A stretch of DNA of 64,000 nt, from contig SMMW01000130.1 in the NCBI GenBank assembly GCA_004794655.1, positions 1,302,001-1,366,000 on the forward strand. The letters run 5' to 3'. This DNA is from Marisa cornuarietis. Taxonomy: Eukaryota; Mollusca; Gastropoda; Architaenioglossa; Ampullariidae. This document shows, in pieces, positions 1 through 13,400 of this stretch. Each line of letters begins with the position of its first letter. The first letter of the stretch is position 1. Under the pieces are notes generated by a model. The model worked only from the letters and a program-made list of their open reading frames with translations. It made no database searches and was not told the origin of the DNA. The translations under genes were made by a program, and so were the position numbers.

Positions 1-175
1 TTATATCCAAGGCAGATGAACTGGGACCATACAGATTCACTCGGACTGATGACCGGAAAATTATATCCAAAGCAGATGTACCGTCAGCACGGACATAGTT
101 CAGCCAAACTGATGATCGGCCGATTATATCCAAGGCAGGTGAACTAAAGCACGGAAGAAGTCCACCCGAACTCAG
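1..175. repeat. Short tandem repeat, ~60-bp unit, about 3 copies
   Basis: Three successive units begin with TTATATCCAA at 1, 61 and 124, each followed by a similar G/C-richer body containing GCAGATG or GCAGGTG. The array is probably cut by the window edge. Similar-looking degenerate sequence (ATCCGAT and AGGTGAAC motifs) occurs around 29990-30115, so this may be internal sequence of a dispersed element rather than a true satellite. From 176 to about 460 I see AT-rich sequence with GGGGCCC/GGGACC motifs that resemble those inside the hAT-like MITE at 43.8-44.2 kb. Confidence 0.6.
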
Positions 176-459
176 AGGTAATTCTAGGATTTCAAAAACA
201 GGGGCCCTGGGACCCTCTCAATGGAAAAAAAGGGGCCCTTCAAATGAAACAAGGGGTTCCTCGAAACAAACACATTTTCACTACTTTTCCTATAAATATT
301 TGGTATACAACAAAATACTTCATGAATCACAAGAAATTGAAGATTAATCACATATATATCTTTTTCTTCTATATCGATAAATTATTTTTCATCATCATTA
401 GTGTGATCATAGCATCCTAAATTCGCAAACCAATTAGTCTTTGTGTCCATCTCATTGGG

Positions 460-1300
460 CTATGAGCTAATGTTTAGACACTTTTCATGTGTCTCATTAG
501 TGCAGGGGTTTAAATGTTTCTCCTTGAGGCAACTTCTACGAGAAGACTTTATTAGGTGTTGATGACGGAAGCCCCCTCTCACAGCCTGCATTGTGGTATA
601 GCATAAGGAGGCACAGCTTTCCAAGAACCAGCAAATTGGGAATTGAATCCCTGTAAAAATCAAATAACAGTTTAAACAGCTTGGGGAATCCCTCCCATAT
701 GCATTCTGCGTTACAGTTTCTTTGACCACAATCCATTCCTCTAAACATGCTGCTTTGTCAAGCAAGATTTTACTGAATTTGCTGCCCACTTGTGCTGGTT
801 TTCCAAAGAAATCTGTTAAGATATTTAATTCTTTGTCTCCATATGGTGTTCTGTCTTCTGTAGACAGGAAAAAGATGGGGCGCATGGAAAGAACTCAAAA
901 ATGCAGAGGCAACGTCACCTGCATCTTTTAGGAACCTGTCATTAATGTTCTTGCACAGATTGTCGCAAAAGCAACCCTGACAAACTTCTATGTCCTGTGA
1001 TATCAAGCTACCAACACGTTTTTAAGTGTTATATAATACCGCCGGCATAAGTTCCGAAAAGGTCATGAGGACAGAAATAAATCAGAATTGAAAATAGTTT
1101 GAAAATTGAAATCTTTATGAAGAATTTCAGCCTCCAAAGAGTGCCTGTGGTCGGAAGTCTGAATGTCTCTGCAGCGTCCTTGTTCGGTACTTAACACACC
1201 CGGGGTTGTAAACGCGTTATTCTTATTGTTTTATGCACAATTATACATCTCATGCCTTCCTCCTCGTTTATTAGCCAAGACCATTTCTTCAGCCATTCAC
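460..1300 (-). pseudogene. Degenerate hAT-superfamily transposase (ZNF862-like) relic
   Basis: Read on the minus strand, 460-1006 encodes pieces of a hAT transposase C-terminus in shifting frames: a segment on running into the CERG motif (hydrophobic stretch, then NAGCERG around 590-600), followed by a lysine-rich SRRSCLKEKHLN stretch, as in the hAT dimerisation domain. Farther 5' on the same strand, around 1190-1290, are remnants resembling the N-terminal zinc-finger region of ZNF862-type proteins (EEEGMRCII, then KNNAFTTPG in another frame). The middle of the gene is missing and the frame is broken several times, so it is a dead copy. Family assignment rests on motif memory. Confidence 0.5.
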
Positions 1301-2465
1301 ACTGACAGGTTCTCTGGATGCGTGGTTTTTACGTGCGGTCTCTGTCTCAATTTGTCTATTTCGTTGTCTACATTTTCAGCTCCAACAATGTGTGCGGCAC
1401 ACTCTGTTGAGTTTCTGTTTCTTCCTGTCCTTGTCGATTTCTACTTTCCGGACCATCTTCTACTGTTCTGGTCGTGAACGAAAAGTCAAACAGAGTTGAC
1501 AGTCGCATTCACTTCGTTTTCAACTCGCTTGCTTCCAATACCCATTGATCTCTCCCGTCCCAAATGTTTTCACTATGGGCTTTGAAGTGCCGCATCGTGT
1601 GTTCAAAAGTGCACCAGCCACGGTATTTTTGCGGGCGCATGGTCGCGCTGACTTTCAGACTATGCGGCCCTCAGCGAAATTTTGCGGGAATCCCGCAAGG
1701 CCGCAGCCTAGAATTACCTCTGCGAACTGACGAATTAGAACATTATACTCTAAGAGGAACACAACCGAAGATCATGACTTTGAAGATCAGCCTTACTATA
1801 GTCAATCCCCAGTAAATGTCGATTCAGCACTGCCCTTCAGCAGGAGTGTTTTCAGCTCCTGTAGTTACCGCTGGGGAGGTCCGTAGTGTCTCAAGAGATC
1901 TCCGCCAAATTTGGAGTCCAGCTTGGCTATGCTTGACCCCAGTGTAAGCACTGATTCAGCTACTACTCTTCGGTAGAGAAGATGTCAGCATCCGTTACAA
2001 ATCTTCTGCTGGCGCTGTGTAGGACCACCTTGTCTCACGGATTGACGTTGGATCTGGTGCTCAGCTTATCTATGCTTACTCCCCAGTGTAGCACGGTTTC
2101 AACTACCACCTTTTGGTAGAGAAGATGTCAGCGTCCGTTACAAATCCTCTGCTGGCGCTGTGTAGGTCTGTCTTGTCTGAAAGATCTCCACTGAATGCTG
2201 GGGAAACGTTAAGCACCCTATCTTAATCCCCGTGCACTGGTTTAGACAAATCGAGCCCTTAGCAGCTGAATAACTAAGGTGATCGCTTAGCGACACTATC
2301 GCTACATGGGATCCACGCTGACCAAATCAAATACATTAATTTACCTTCTCGTGTCGTCAGCGTGGATTCTCACCTGAATTAGACAATGTCGGGCAAAGTT
2401 ACACTATGTCGACTTGCTCACATATTAATCTATTTTATAAAAGGAGTCTTACATTTTTTATTGCA
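1301..2465. repeat. Repeat-rich intergenic stretch with a duplicated motif and a hairpin
   Basis: No gene recognised. A ~65-bp stretch containing AGAAGATGTCAGC and TTCTGCTGGCGCTGTGTAGG (the latter at about 2005-2026) is repeated with few changes about 120 bp later (about 2100-2166), showing a local duplication. At about 2309-2364 the 12-bp arms ATCCACGCTGAC and GTCAGCGTGGAT form an inverted repeat with a short AT-rich loop. Open frames here are short and resemble no family I know. Confidence 0.45.
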
Positions 2466-3995
2466 CCATGGTGTGATGTAATATGTAGGTTTGCATCACA
2501 CAGTCATGTGACTTTTTGTCATGGACCGACCTGTGCCATGGAGAAAAGTTAGCAATGGAAATTATTTCCCGTATAGGTTCTAAGACGCAGGGGTAGTTCC
2601 CCCTTTATGGTATGCTTGTGAAAGCATGATTGTGAGTATGGTTTATGAAAGGGCGTGTAGTGAGTGAAGTAGTCACGGTAGCCCTGTAAACCAGGTGAAA
2701 AGATTCTAGTCATTCCCAAACCAGACGTCCAAAGAGAAGGACGTAATAGTACTTTCTGTGTGAAAGTGAGAGTGGAATCATTCTATTTCCTTGCCAAGTC
2801 AAGGAACTAGTTGGGGGTGGAAAAGACGAGCGACGGAGATCAAGTTGTCAGAAGGCTGCGTGCCATCGTCAACCCCAGTGTATCGTCAGCGAGAGAAAGG
2901 AATTAATTGGGGGCCGAGAAGACGGTTAACGCAGATGTTGTTAACCCGGAGTATTGGAGTATCCTGTTCGAAATGCTATGTGGATCTTGCCACCCCAGAG
3001 TATTGGAATATAGTGTCTTCAGCATGCTGAGTTCACTGCGTCGAATTGTAAGTTTTGGAGTATATAGCCTACCGACATCCTACGTGGAGTCGTCAAGGAA
3101 TCAGTGGAGGCGGAACCCCAGTAATAGAGTAACCATCAATAGAAGTGCTTTGAGCCCTTGTCCACCCTGACAGACAAGCAAAGGAGTGTATGGTCTTCAG
3201 AAAGCTGTGTGCCTCATCAATCGGAATAGGGGAGTTGGACAGTCGGTGATCCACGAGTAGCGCCGACAACTTGTGAAAAGAATCGTGTCAAGGGAGATAA
3301 TTCTGGGAGAGTATGTCAGTGAGTGAGTGAATTCAGACCGGACTGGGACAGTAAGTGTGTACTGGTCACTTTTGGTTTAAATAAGAATATCGTCTGGGGA
3401 CTTTTGTATTTCCCATTCTGATTACTTGGAGAAATGTTTGATTAGAACATTGGTAGAGGGTTTGACTAACAGAAAGAAGAGTTGTTTATTGAAGACGATT
3501 GATTGGATAGTTGAGAGATAGCTATGTCATTGAAATTATATTTATTCTTGACTGTTGTCATATATTGATTCATGCTAGATGTTGACCTATATTGATTAGA
3601 ACACTCTATGCTATTGAAAGGGTTTAAGTAGACTGTAATTAGTTATTAGAGATGTTTATGTGATATTGTTTGAAATTCTTTGTGGGTTGGACTAGTATTA
3701 CTTAATTAATGAAATTAAAGTTTTGCTGCTACCCTATAAAGACAAGTTTGACCCCCCCAGCCCCCCAAAAAAAAAAATTACACAGAACTAGTAACCCAGG
3801 TGCAGATCTTTGTACTTTTTTGTGTGAAAGAACATGTGAGGAACGACGTGCTGGTCAGTGTTGTGTATGTGTCCTGTCAGTGTGTTGCTGTTATTCATTA
3901 ACACTTCCCAAGAACATGCCGCTGTTCTACCTATGCTTTTGAACAAATAATAAAATAATATGGGGTTAGAGCTGCGAAACGTTACACTCTTGAGA
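2466..3995 (+). repeat. Dispersed repeat, ~1.5-kb copy (LTR-like ends)
   Basis: The first ~40 bp (CATGGTGTGATGTAAT at 2466-2481) and the last ~100 bp (NCCGCTGTTC, TTTTGAACA, then GCGAAACGTTACA ending near 3989) match, in the same order, a ~150-bp stretch at 30627-30777. The longer copy therefore carries about 1.37 kb that is absent from the other. It starts TG and ends CA and has an AATAAA-like run near 3948, which would fit a solo LTR, but I found no target duplication. The interior has no protein domain I recognise; 3758-3778 is a C-rich/A-rich low-complexity run. Confidence 0.4.
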
Positions 3996-4057
3996 AATGA
4001 TATGTTTCTTCTGGTTGGCAATGTCACTTCCCCACAAATACAGCAAAAATTGTCCAT
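3980..4057 (-). pseudogene. Fragment of a DNFCxICGEV-type repeat-associated gene
   Basis: On the minus strand this encodes MDNFCCICGEVTLPTRRN, close to the start of a family of repeat-borne proteins seen in many invertebrate genomes (an N-terminal CxxC pair after DNFC). The frame quickly loses similarity. It overlaps the end of the neighbouring dispersed repeat. Between here and 4481 I see nothing further. Assignment is from memory of that motif only. Confidence 0.3.
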
Positions 4058-4481
4058 GGTATTAACGCACCTTTAAGGCATTAGTGTTCATCACATCAAC
4101 TCTGGATGATGTGTGCATGATATTATGCAATGTGATGTGATATTACATCATTCTAGGCTTATTTAGCATGTTGTTACAGTCCTACCTTCAAAATAAGTGC
4201 CAATAAAAAGATTTCATTGTCATAATCGTGTTCACCAAATCAAGATACTACAGAAGGATCATTTTAAGTCAGTAATAATGTCAGTGTTGACCAGTGTAAT
4301 AATTATTATTAAACCAGGTTAAAAGTAACTATTTTTTAAAAGAACTTTTTAAAATGCTAAAATAACTAAGAAAACGCCCTTATTCCTTATTACCCATTAT
4401 TGACATCACAACATGGACAGAGGAGTCATCTCACTGTTTACCTGATCTGTCTCCATGGTGATGATGGTGATGGTGACATAC

Positions 4482-7400
4482 TGGTTGAGGACGAGGTGGC
4501 AGCTCTACTGCAGGTTGGGAACTGCGAACTCTTTCAGCACGTTTTACAATTTCCTCTTCAAAAAGGTCTTCCAGTTCTTTCATTTTCTGTGTGCCAGTTA
4601 GACAGCCCTGGACAGACATTGTGCACTTGTTATTAGTCTAGGATTTGTAATTTAAAATTTTATAAATAAAGGTTAATTTGAATTACTTTCATCTGTAATG
4701 ATATCAGTGTACTGACACAGCCTTGCCCCTCCATACGACAGAAGTGTTACTCCAGCTGACTGATAGTGATAACCAGTAATGTTCAATATTCAATGTGCCA
4801 TTGATTACTACATAATGCAACTCTGTCTATTCAATAAGCTAATGATTGCTGGACTTTATAGGGAGAGATCTGAATTAAGATCAGCCTACCGGAAATGGCT
4901 GCACAATTTTACTTCTTTATGAATGCAGTGTAAATACCTCTGAACTACGCGCAAAATACAAGTCAGCTGGTGAGCTGCGAATCCAACAAGGTGTGATGTC
5001 CTCTTCAACCACAGGTTCTGAAGACACCGGCTCTGAATCTTTCAAGGAAATGGCTTCTAGAGGTTCTGGTCTGTCCAAAGAACCCCGTTTTATATCTCTT
5101 CGCTCTAGATGTGTCTGTTTTTCTGGTCTGCGATCCCTGCTGAAAAAAGTACATGCATATTCAGGCACAATGTAAGCACAAATTTCAGACATATTATCTG
5201 AAGTTACTTTGACAAATCATCCACTTAGAAAACAATTTTATCTTTTCCAGCACAAAAGTTTTGGATAAGCACCATCAAAGAAAAATGCATAAATTAACCT
5301 TAGTGGAGACAATAAGCCAAGCAAGATGAAAATAAAGAACTTTGTTTCAACAATCTTTTAATTAAAATAAAATAAACACAGTGCACTGATGTAGCTTTTT
5401 TTCACCAACACCAGCCGATGTATAGCACTTTAGACACATAGAGTTGCACACACACACACCATTTTAAGGCAGGTAACAAATGCACCTTTACAAACATGCA
5501 GGGACACTCACACAGCACAGTGCACAACACATTATTATTCACCTTGCAGTTTTCACTTTTTCAAATTTGCTGTCTTCAAAAAGATTTTCCTATATTCAGT
5601 GTTAGTAAAATAGCCTGCCTAACATACCTGCTCTCTCTTTCTGGAGAGTGCCTCCTTTTGCGACTTCTTCTTATCTTCTCACGCTCAAAGAAGTCATCAT
5701 CCTCTGCTCGTCTTCCTTGTCTGCAATATAAACACACTCCCCAAGCTGACAAGAAACCTTCTTGAAGGAGAAATACATGGCAATTGGGAATAATACATGA
5801 AATAAAATTTGTAATGAATTAAGGAATAATTTTTGTGATAATAATATAGACGTCAAGCTCTGTACACTCCAATATTATAAATTTCTCAGCTTTTTTAAAA
5901 ATTAATTTTAAAATTGCTGTTGTTTTTATACTTCTGCTTTATGTTACTGTTTATTCTAAATATACTTTTTCTCCTCCAATATTCCACAACCCTCATTTCA
6001 TCTCTTTTCACATACGTGTCCATGGCAACCATGTCTGACTTCAACACCTCTTCTCCTACAAGTATTAATCTGCCTTACTATTGAAACCTCCGTTAGGTTT
6101 TTACCCACCCACCATACACAGATAGGTCTACTATGCTGGGAAACAACCTGTTGCTAAGTGAATCCAAAATAACATACATTCAGGCCTAGATAACAAAAAC
6201 TGTGCTACGCATGAAGTCAACTGACTGGATATAGCAAAGCAATACAACTGCCTATGGTCTACCCACATCGGAGCTACTACAGGTTTTCAGTGATGACTTT
6301 ATCTATAAGACCTCTCATATTCAAATGCATCAGCACCCAATCTCCTAGTTATTCTCTAAGTTTCAAACAGCCTCTAAAGCTAATTTAAAGGGGATTATTC
6401 TTCTGGCCAAATCAACAACTTGTCAGTTAATGCCCATTCACCTTCTTTTTGTAATAACTTGACATTTTAGTTATGGTGCAAAAAAAGAAGGTCCCTTTTC
6501 TTTTTGTCAAACATTACCCACCACTGTGTCGTTTAAATCTGTATTAAAAATACATCTTTTCCATGAGCACTACTCCTAAACATAATCAACTCAATCCCTC
6601 TTCTTTTATATCTCTTGATTAGCCTGTCCTGCTGATATCCTTTTGTTATTTTTTTAGACACTCTTTATTCTTACTGTTTGTTACCTCTGTGTCCTCACTG
6701 TCTTTCGTACTTCATCCTCATGATTGAGGATTTTGCTATTCCTCCATGAGCTACATATTGACCTAGCTTTTGCGTCACACAATGAGTGCATGTTCCTATA
6801 TAAACCGCATATTTATTATTATTCATCTACTAAAAGACATCAGCTGAAGGAAGCAATACAAACTTATAATCATAGTCATTGTTTCTGCTGTCATAAAATT
6901 CCTCTCGTCGTCTCCTGCCCTCTCCTTTCTCCCAGATATACTCTTGGCTTTCTTTCTTTGTATCCCTGACATACTCTTGGCTGTCTTTCTTTGTATCTCT
7001 AAAAAATAAAGAAAATGTAAAAGGAATTGTCAGCTTTAAATGACTTTTTTGGAGGCATCTGTTATGAGAATGGAAACAGCAGCAGTTCTGTAAATGAAAG
7101 CAGTGAAATTCAACAGCAAGAAATAAGGAACTGTTGTGAGCAAGAATTACAGAAAGTGACCTTTTACCTCAAGCTTTATTTTGAGAAGGAAAAGCTTGCT
7201 TATATCAGTTCCACATTCTGAGCAAACACAGAGATTGTTAATGTGTGTGTGTAAGCAAACAGTGAAAGATGAGGGACCAAACTGTACTGTGTAAGACCAA
7301 ACTGAAAATTAGACCATCCCCACAAGGATGTGGAAAGTTCTTTTCAGGATGATGCCTGTCTGTGCTAAGTATTCTATAACACTTCTTTTATCAGGACTAT

Positions 7401-10400
7401 CCAAATGGTGATATTAAGAAACTTCTGAATTCCAAACATCAAATAAACTAGAAACTAAAGCAGGTTCTAAATGAATCTGCTAAATATGAGAAGTTAACAT
7501 GCTCAATGATAGATATGAGATGGGGGGAGGGTAATTGGTGTTTTATGCCGAGGCAGCAACTAAGGCTATATTACAGCAAGGTAGTCAGCCCTGTAAACAG
7601 ATGTCACATGCAGAGAAATAAAAAGCATGCCCGAGACGAGAACTGAACCCAGGACAGCCAACCTTCACTGTATTGGTGACAGGCACTAACCACTGCACCA
7701 CCAGACCGCCTGACAGACATGAGAGACATATATAAAATAATCTTTCCCTCTCACACACACAGTGAGACACATAATAATAGTAATAGATGTTATAAAGTCA
7801 ACTTATATAGCATCTTATTACAGCTTTATGGGCAAGCTTATGGTGCTTTACAAAGAATGACACGCATGCTAAGTAAGTCTGTGGAATGCCAGGTCTGTTG
7901 TTCTGAAGATGACATCCAGTTCTTAGACCAAGTTGTTGGTGGGTTATAGTTTAGATTTTTGGATCGTGCAGCCATTTTTCAAAAAAAAAGAAAAGATCAA
8001 TCAATAATAAAAAACGTGGACAAAATCATCAGGAGATTGCTGGTGTCAACATAATCACTATGCAGAGAGAAATCACATTAAAACACATGACTGTTTGGCA
8101 ATGATATGAAGACCAGTAAGGACTTGTACACATGAAGAAACTGATAAAGTGTTAGTTAAAGAAGACTAGCTAAAGAAAGTTGAAATAAGTAGATAAAAAA
8201 CAGAAGTAACAATACAGCACAATGACAAGGACGCCATCAAAATGTGAAGGTCAATACAGTGGCCCTAAAATCACAACAAATTAAAGCAGATAAACAAAGA
8301 ATGTTAGGCTAAGGTACACCACTCTAAGATACACATACAAAAATGAAAATATATCTTCATCACTAATACACCTTTAAAAATCATTATGTATTAAATACCT
8401 GAAAGGCTTTGTAGCCTAATGGTTAGTGTGCTCAACTGGAGCAAAGGGTAGCTAATTCAATGGCTGCTTAGGTATGGTTGAAAAACTTCCCCAGCCCATC
8501 TGCCACTTGTGAAGCAGAAATGGGTGTTTGATTTACCAGAAAAGGTAAAGGTGACAGAAGGGTTGAGCTCCACCTTCCACATGCTGTGCTCAATGTTCCT
8601 TGCTCCTATCGTCACTAGTCTATGGGACTTTTTCCACATGTTTATTTATTGAAGTAGAGGAGTATGCATGATTTGTCTTAAGAAAATAAAATATGTGACA
8701 GATATTATAATTATCATAAATATCTACAGGTGTACTGAAATAAGTGTTACCTTTTGTAAGGTAAATATCAACATAAACGTATTAAAATAAGTGTTACCTT
8801 TTGCTCAGGCAGCCAAGATGGCAGCATAATTTTGTGCTCCTACTTTTTCAACAAACCTTCTATTTTCAAAACGTTTCGAGCTACAAAATTATTAATGGCG
8901 TAGGTTATCCCTACTCCACTGCCATTCGTATCGGAAAAACCAATAATATGAGGAAAAGAAAAACTGAACTGTCCTAAAAACCACTTCGATATGTCGTCCG
9001 CCTCTTGTTCAACGAAGCGCAAAGTAGATGAGTCTCAGATCTTTAGAGAAAGAATTGTTTTCCTTTCTTTGGGGAGGAAAACACAACAGAATCAAGAAAT
9101 CAGTAGTCTGTAAACCCTTTGAGGAAGGAGGGCTTATAATGGTGGACATTTTCTCCTTTTTGTCCACAATGAAACTTAGCTGGTTAAAAAGAATCAAGCA
9201 AGACAATACCACAGCAAAGATTCTCCTAACTATTTGTCCTAGACTTTAAAAAAACCCGGAAAGTTTGGGGCTGAGCATGCTAATTATATTATGCAAAGAG
9301 TCCAGAATCCCTTTTGGAAAGATGTGGCTAAGAAGAAATCTTTGATAAGAAATTATCAAATAAGTGTCTTCCAGAGACCTCTGAAGAATTTATGAGTGAA
9401 TATATACATTACAACAGGAATATAACTAGAGAGGGGAGAGTTGTTTATATCAAAGAATGGGTTAATGAGAACATTCTCCAAGTAAAGGATCTGGCGAGTG
9501 AAACAGGAGACCTTATACCCTTTCAAGAATTTAAAAGAAAGCATCCAATAATGAAGGGAACAAACTTTCTACTATATGAGGGCATAATACATGCCAATAG
9601 ACAATACCAAAATAAATTAGGATGTTTACTGACTAGAAAAGAACAAACTCCTAATGATAGGGTATGGTCACTCATTGGCAAAGGAAACCAAGCTGTGAAA
9701 TCAATACTCTTATAAAACTCAGCCCAACCCACAGCAGTCTCTAAGTGGAATCTTAAATTTGATTATCTAGACTGGAAAGGAGTTTTTATGTCACCCTATA
9801 AAACTACCCTAGACACCCAATTAAGATGGTTCCAAACAAGGCTATTGCACAGGATTCTTCCAACACAGAAATATCTTTCAAGTTGTAAAATAGCTGATTC
9901 TTCTAGGTGCCACCTATGTAATGAGGAGATAGAGACCCTAGAACATCTTTTTTGGCATTGCCAGATCACCCAATGATTCTGGAAAGAACTTATAGACCTT
10001 TTACACCATACGTGCACACACACAAAGACAGTTATATTAACCGAAGAACTCATTCTCTTTGGTATGGCTCCAAAAATACTAACAGATAAAGTATTGGACA
10101 TTATTATACTTTCAGCCAAGTTCTTTATCTATAAGAGCACTTGCCACAATCTAATCACTGTAGCACAGAACTTTAAATACCACCTAAAACAAAGATTTTT
10201 GACAGAAAAAGCTGCTTTTCATAAGCTAAACAGACAAAAGGAATTTAATCAACAGTGGCTTTTGTATCAAAATCTTGTAACATGATCTTAGATACTCTTA
10301 AATGAAAGGCAATCTGACAACTGACTGTTTCTTAAACTTATTTTTTTAAAGAACTTTACAAGAGATAACTGAATTTGGTTTCAAAGCACTCAGACTAAAA

Positions 10401-13400
10401 CAGCACATGGGGTAAATTTTGGTCTCCTAAATGCTATGCATGCCTCTTTTAAAGGCAGCCATTATATTCTTCTGAGCAATCCAAGGGTCAATTGTGCAAC
10501 AAAGTTGATTTCAGTTGGTCCAATACACTGTTAACCTCTACAAGAATGTTGCTGCTCTCGTTGGGTTAATAAATTCTATGTAAATGCTTTTTTTCCCCTT
10601 ATATAGGGTCATGGCAGCTTGTTTGTATTATTATTGATGACAGATTTATTATGAAATATCTAGAACATTAATTTATAAAGTGTATAATGCTAAAGATTCA
10701 TCCAAAAGATTAAATATAATGGGGTAGGTTTAAAGATATGGATCTTACTGCTTTGGACAATGTGAATTTGTATAAGAAGAGTGACGGTGACAGTTTACTT
10801 CATGTAATGTAATTTTATTTGTGCATTGTATGCAAGCAAAGGTAGAAGAAATGAGGGAAAATGTAAAAAGACAGTGTGCATATGTGTGTGTGTATCTGCT
10901 TTGTTTCTTTTTGTTATGTGCTTTTTTTGTTTATCTATGTGGGAGCTTTGTTAGTGCTATTGTATTGCTGTACTATATTGTGATATGAAATAAAACTTCA
11001 AAAAAAAGTGTTACCTTTTGTAAGGTGAGGCTGACAGTGACCGAGGCTCTGGAGTGAATTTTTCTCGCTTTATATCCATGTCATCCAAAGTGCCATCCCC
11101 TAAGGGGCTGTATTTTTCTTTGTCAGATTTGGGGCTGTTCTTATACCTCTCTCTCCAGTTTTTATTATAAGACGAAGGGATGTATGTCCGATCTATACTT
11201 CTGGAACTTGAATGATTGTTCATCCGACTTGACTTGTACAAGCCCTGACCTTCTGTATCATCTCCCTTTGGGTCTGTGGATAACACCGATTTGTGTTCCA
11301 AGCCACTTTCACTCTTTTCTTTTTCTGATTCATTCTTCTTTTTCAGGTCAGAATTTACATCTGTCACAGAATTTCTTATGGAGATATCATAACTATTCTC
11401 TGTGCAGTTATTGGGTTTATTTTTGTAGGCAAGATCTGATTTGGTATTACTTTTCCATGGTTTCTTTACACTGTGGCTAAACATACTACTGTTTTTGTCA
11501 CTGACTGAGTTTTCAGTCAAATCCTCTTCACTCTTAGACTCTCGATCTGTGCTGGGCGAATCTCTTTTTTGCCCTGACCATCCCTGGGGTTCTTCTTTGA
11601 TGTATACTTTCTTTGAGAAGTGATGCTGGTGTCTGAAGCTCTGTGAAGCCGCTCCGGCATTTTGCGCCTGCAGTGTTGCTTGCTGTGGGTGTCTGACAGA
11701 CTGAGCAAGTTGTGAGAATCTAGCATTGTTGTTAGAAACTAGACGAAACCTACCATTGTTTAACATGAAACTACTAGCACCTAAGCTTCTATGAAAATTT
11801 TGCTGTTGTTGCTTTAACTGTTGCTGCAGCTGGCTTTGCTGCAATCGTTGCTGCTCCAGCTGCAGCTTTTGCTGTTGCAGCTGCTGGTGCTGAAACAGCT
11901 GCTGTCGCTGCTGCTGAAACTGACCATGAAATCTGGCTGCTCCACCTGTTCCCAGGAGATTCTGCTGCAGCTGTTGTGCCATGGCAACTTGGTTTGCAGC
12001 AGACACCATCTGAGCTTGCATCTGAACAGCAGCACTGATGCTGGCATTTAACCCTGCGTTCCCCATCCCTACTCCAGGAGTTCCTGCAGCCAGCGGCACC
12101 CGCTGTAGCCCAAGCTGCAATTGGTGGACCATGTTCTGCAGCCCTCCAGAAGCCAAATTCAATGCCCTGTTGCCTGCCTGCTGATGCAGAATAAGAGGTG
12201 CTCTAGGCCCTAGTCCACCCAAGGCCTGCACTCCATGCGGCACCATGCCCTGAACATAAATTTTTTTCATTTAGCTAGCACATAGTATTAAAATACATCA
12301 GTTCTGCTGAAAAAAATTCAAATGTATGCACACACCTTTACTTCTTACACATTCATCTTTGGCTGTGTACCTGCTAATACAAGCAGAAGTTTTTCCAGGG
12401 GTGAGGGAAAAAAACTCATAATCATGACAATATATAACTGATAAACACTGAAAATTTCTCTTGTACAGCAGTGTAAAGAACAAGACATAGGCACATATAA
12501 GATGTGAAGTGGAGTTTAATATATGTGACCTGGCACCATGAAATGAGTCTTAAGTTTCACAGAGAAGTTTTGTAGTTGAGGCCCAGAAAGGTGATTAGAG
12601 TCTGCCATTGGACTTGCACACTTCAAACCTTTATAACTCACTTAATTTTAGGACTAGGAGAACAACTTAAGTATCAAAACAAAGTTCAAGACATGCATAT
12701 TTTTAAAATATACAATTTCCAAAATCTCAAATTTCTGACTTAAGACTCATTCTGTGGTGGCGGGTCACATATTTCCAAAAATGTTCCACTGCTGGCTAGT
12801 CAAAAGTTATTAAAAGGGTGTACATAAGAATAATTCTTAATGAGGAGGAAGTGGAGGAACTATGAACTGGGCTGCTACTCAAAATATATTTTACAATACA
12901 TTCAGGTTTCCGGTATTTAATTAATAAAAGAATTCATATTACATTTATGAAACAAATGCCTAGGATGCAAACAATAATTAAAATCTGGCTGATTTTCTCC
13001 CCAACAATTCTTGAAAGAGCTGATCAAAGTGATAATGATGACCAGCTCTTTTAAAAAGTGCACTATAGTCTATATCTATAATCTATATCTATAGGATGTG
13101 ACTTACTAAACTGCTCGTCCTTCTTACCCTCCCCCCATCCGCTCTTGCTACTTTTCTACCCATCTTTCTCTGCAGAATCACTATTATTCTCTGTTCCTGT
13201 TACTTGGTGCCTTTTTGTGTTTTCTATCTTTGATTCTGTTTGTCGTCAGCACTGTCGTTTATTCTTCCGTCCCTTGTGTTCTATCCATTTAGTCCATGTC
13301 TCTTCTCCGTTTTAAGCACTAAGAGCATGCTCTCTATGAGTGTGAATATGCGATATAAAAAATTTTCATTTATTATTATTATACACTTATACACCAAGCT

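Noticed and set aside
1163..1477. 104-codon plus-strand frame near the window start
   Set aside because: It runs opposite to, and overlaps, the hAT relic N-terminal remnants; composition is unremarkable and there is no domain.
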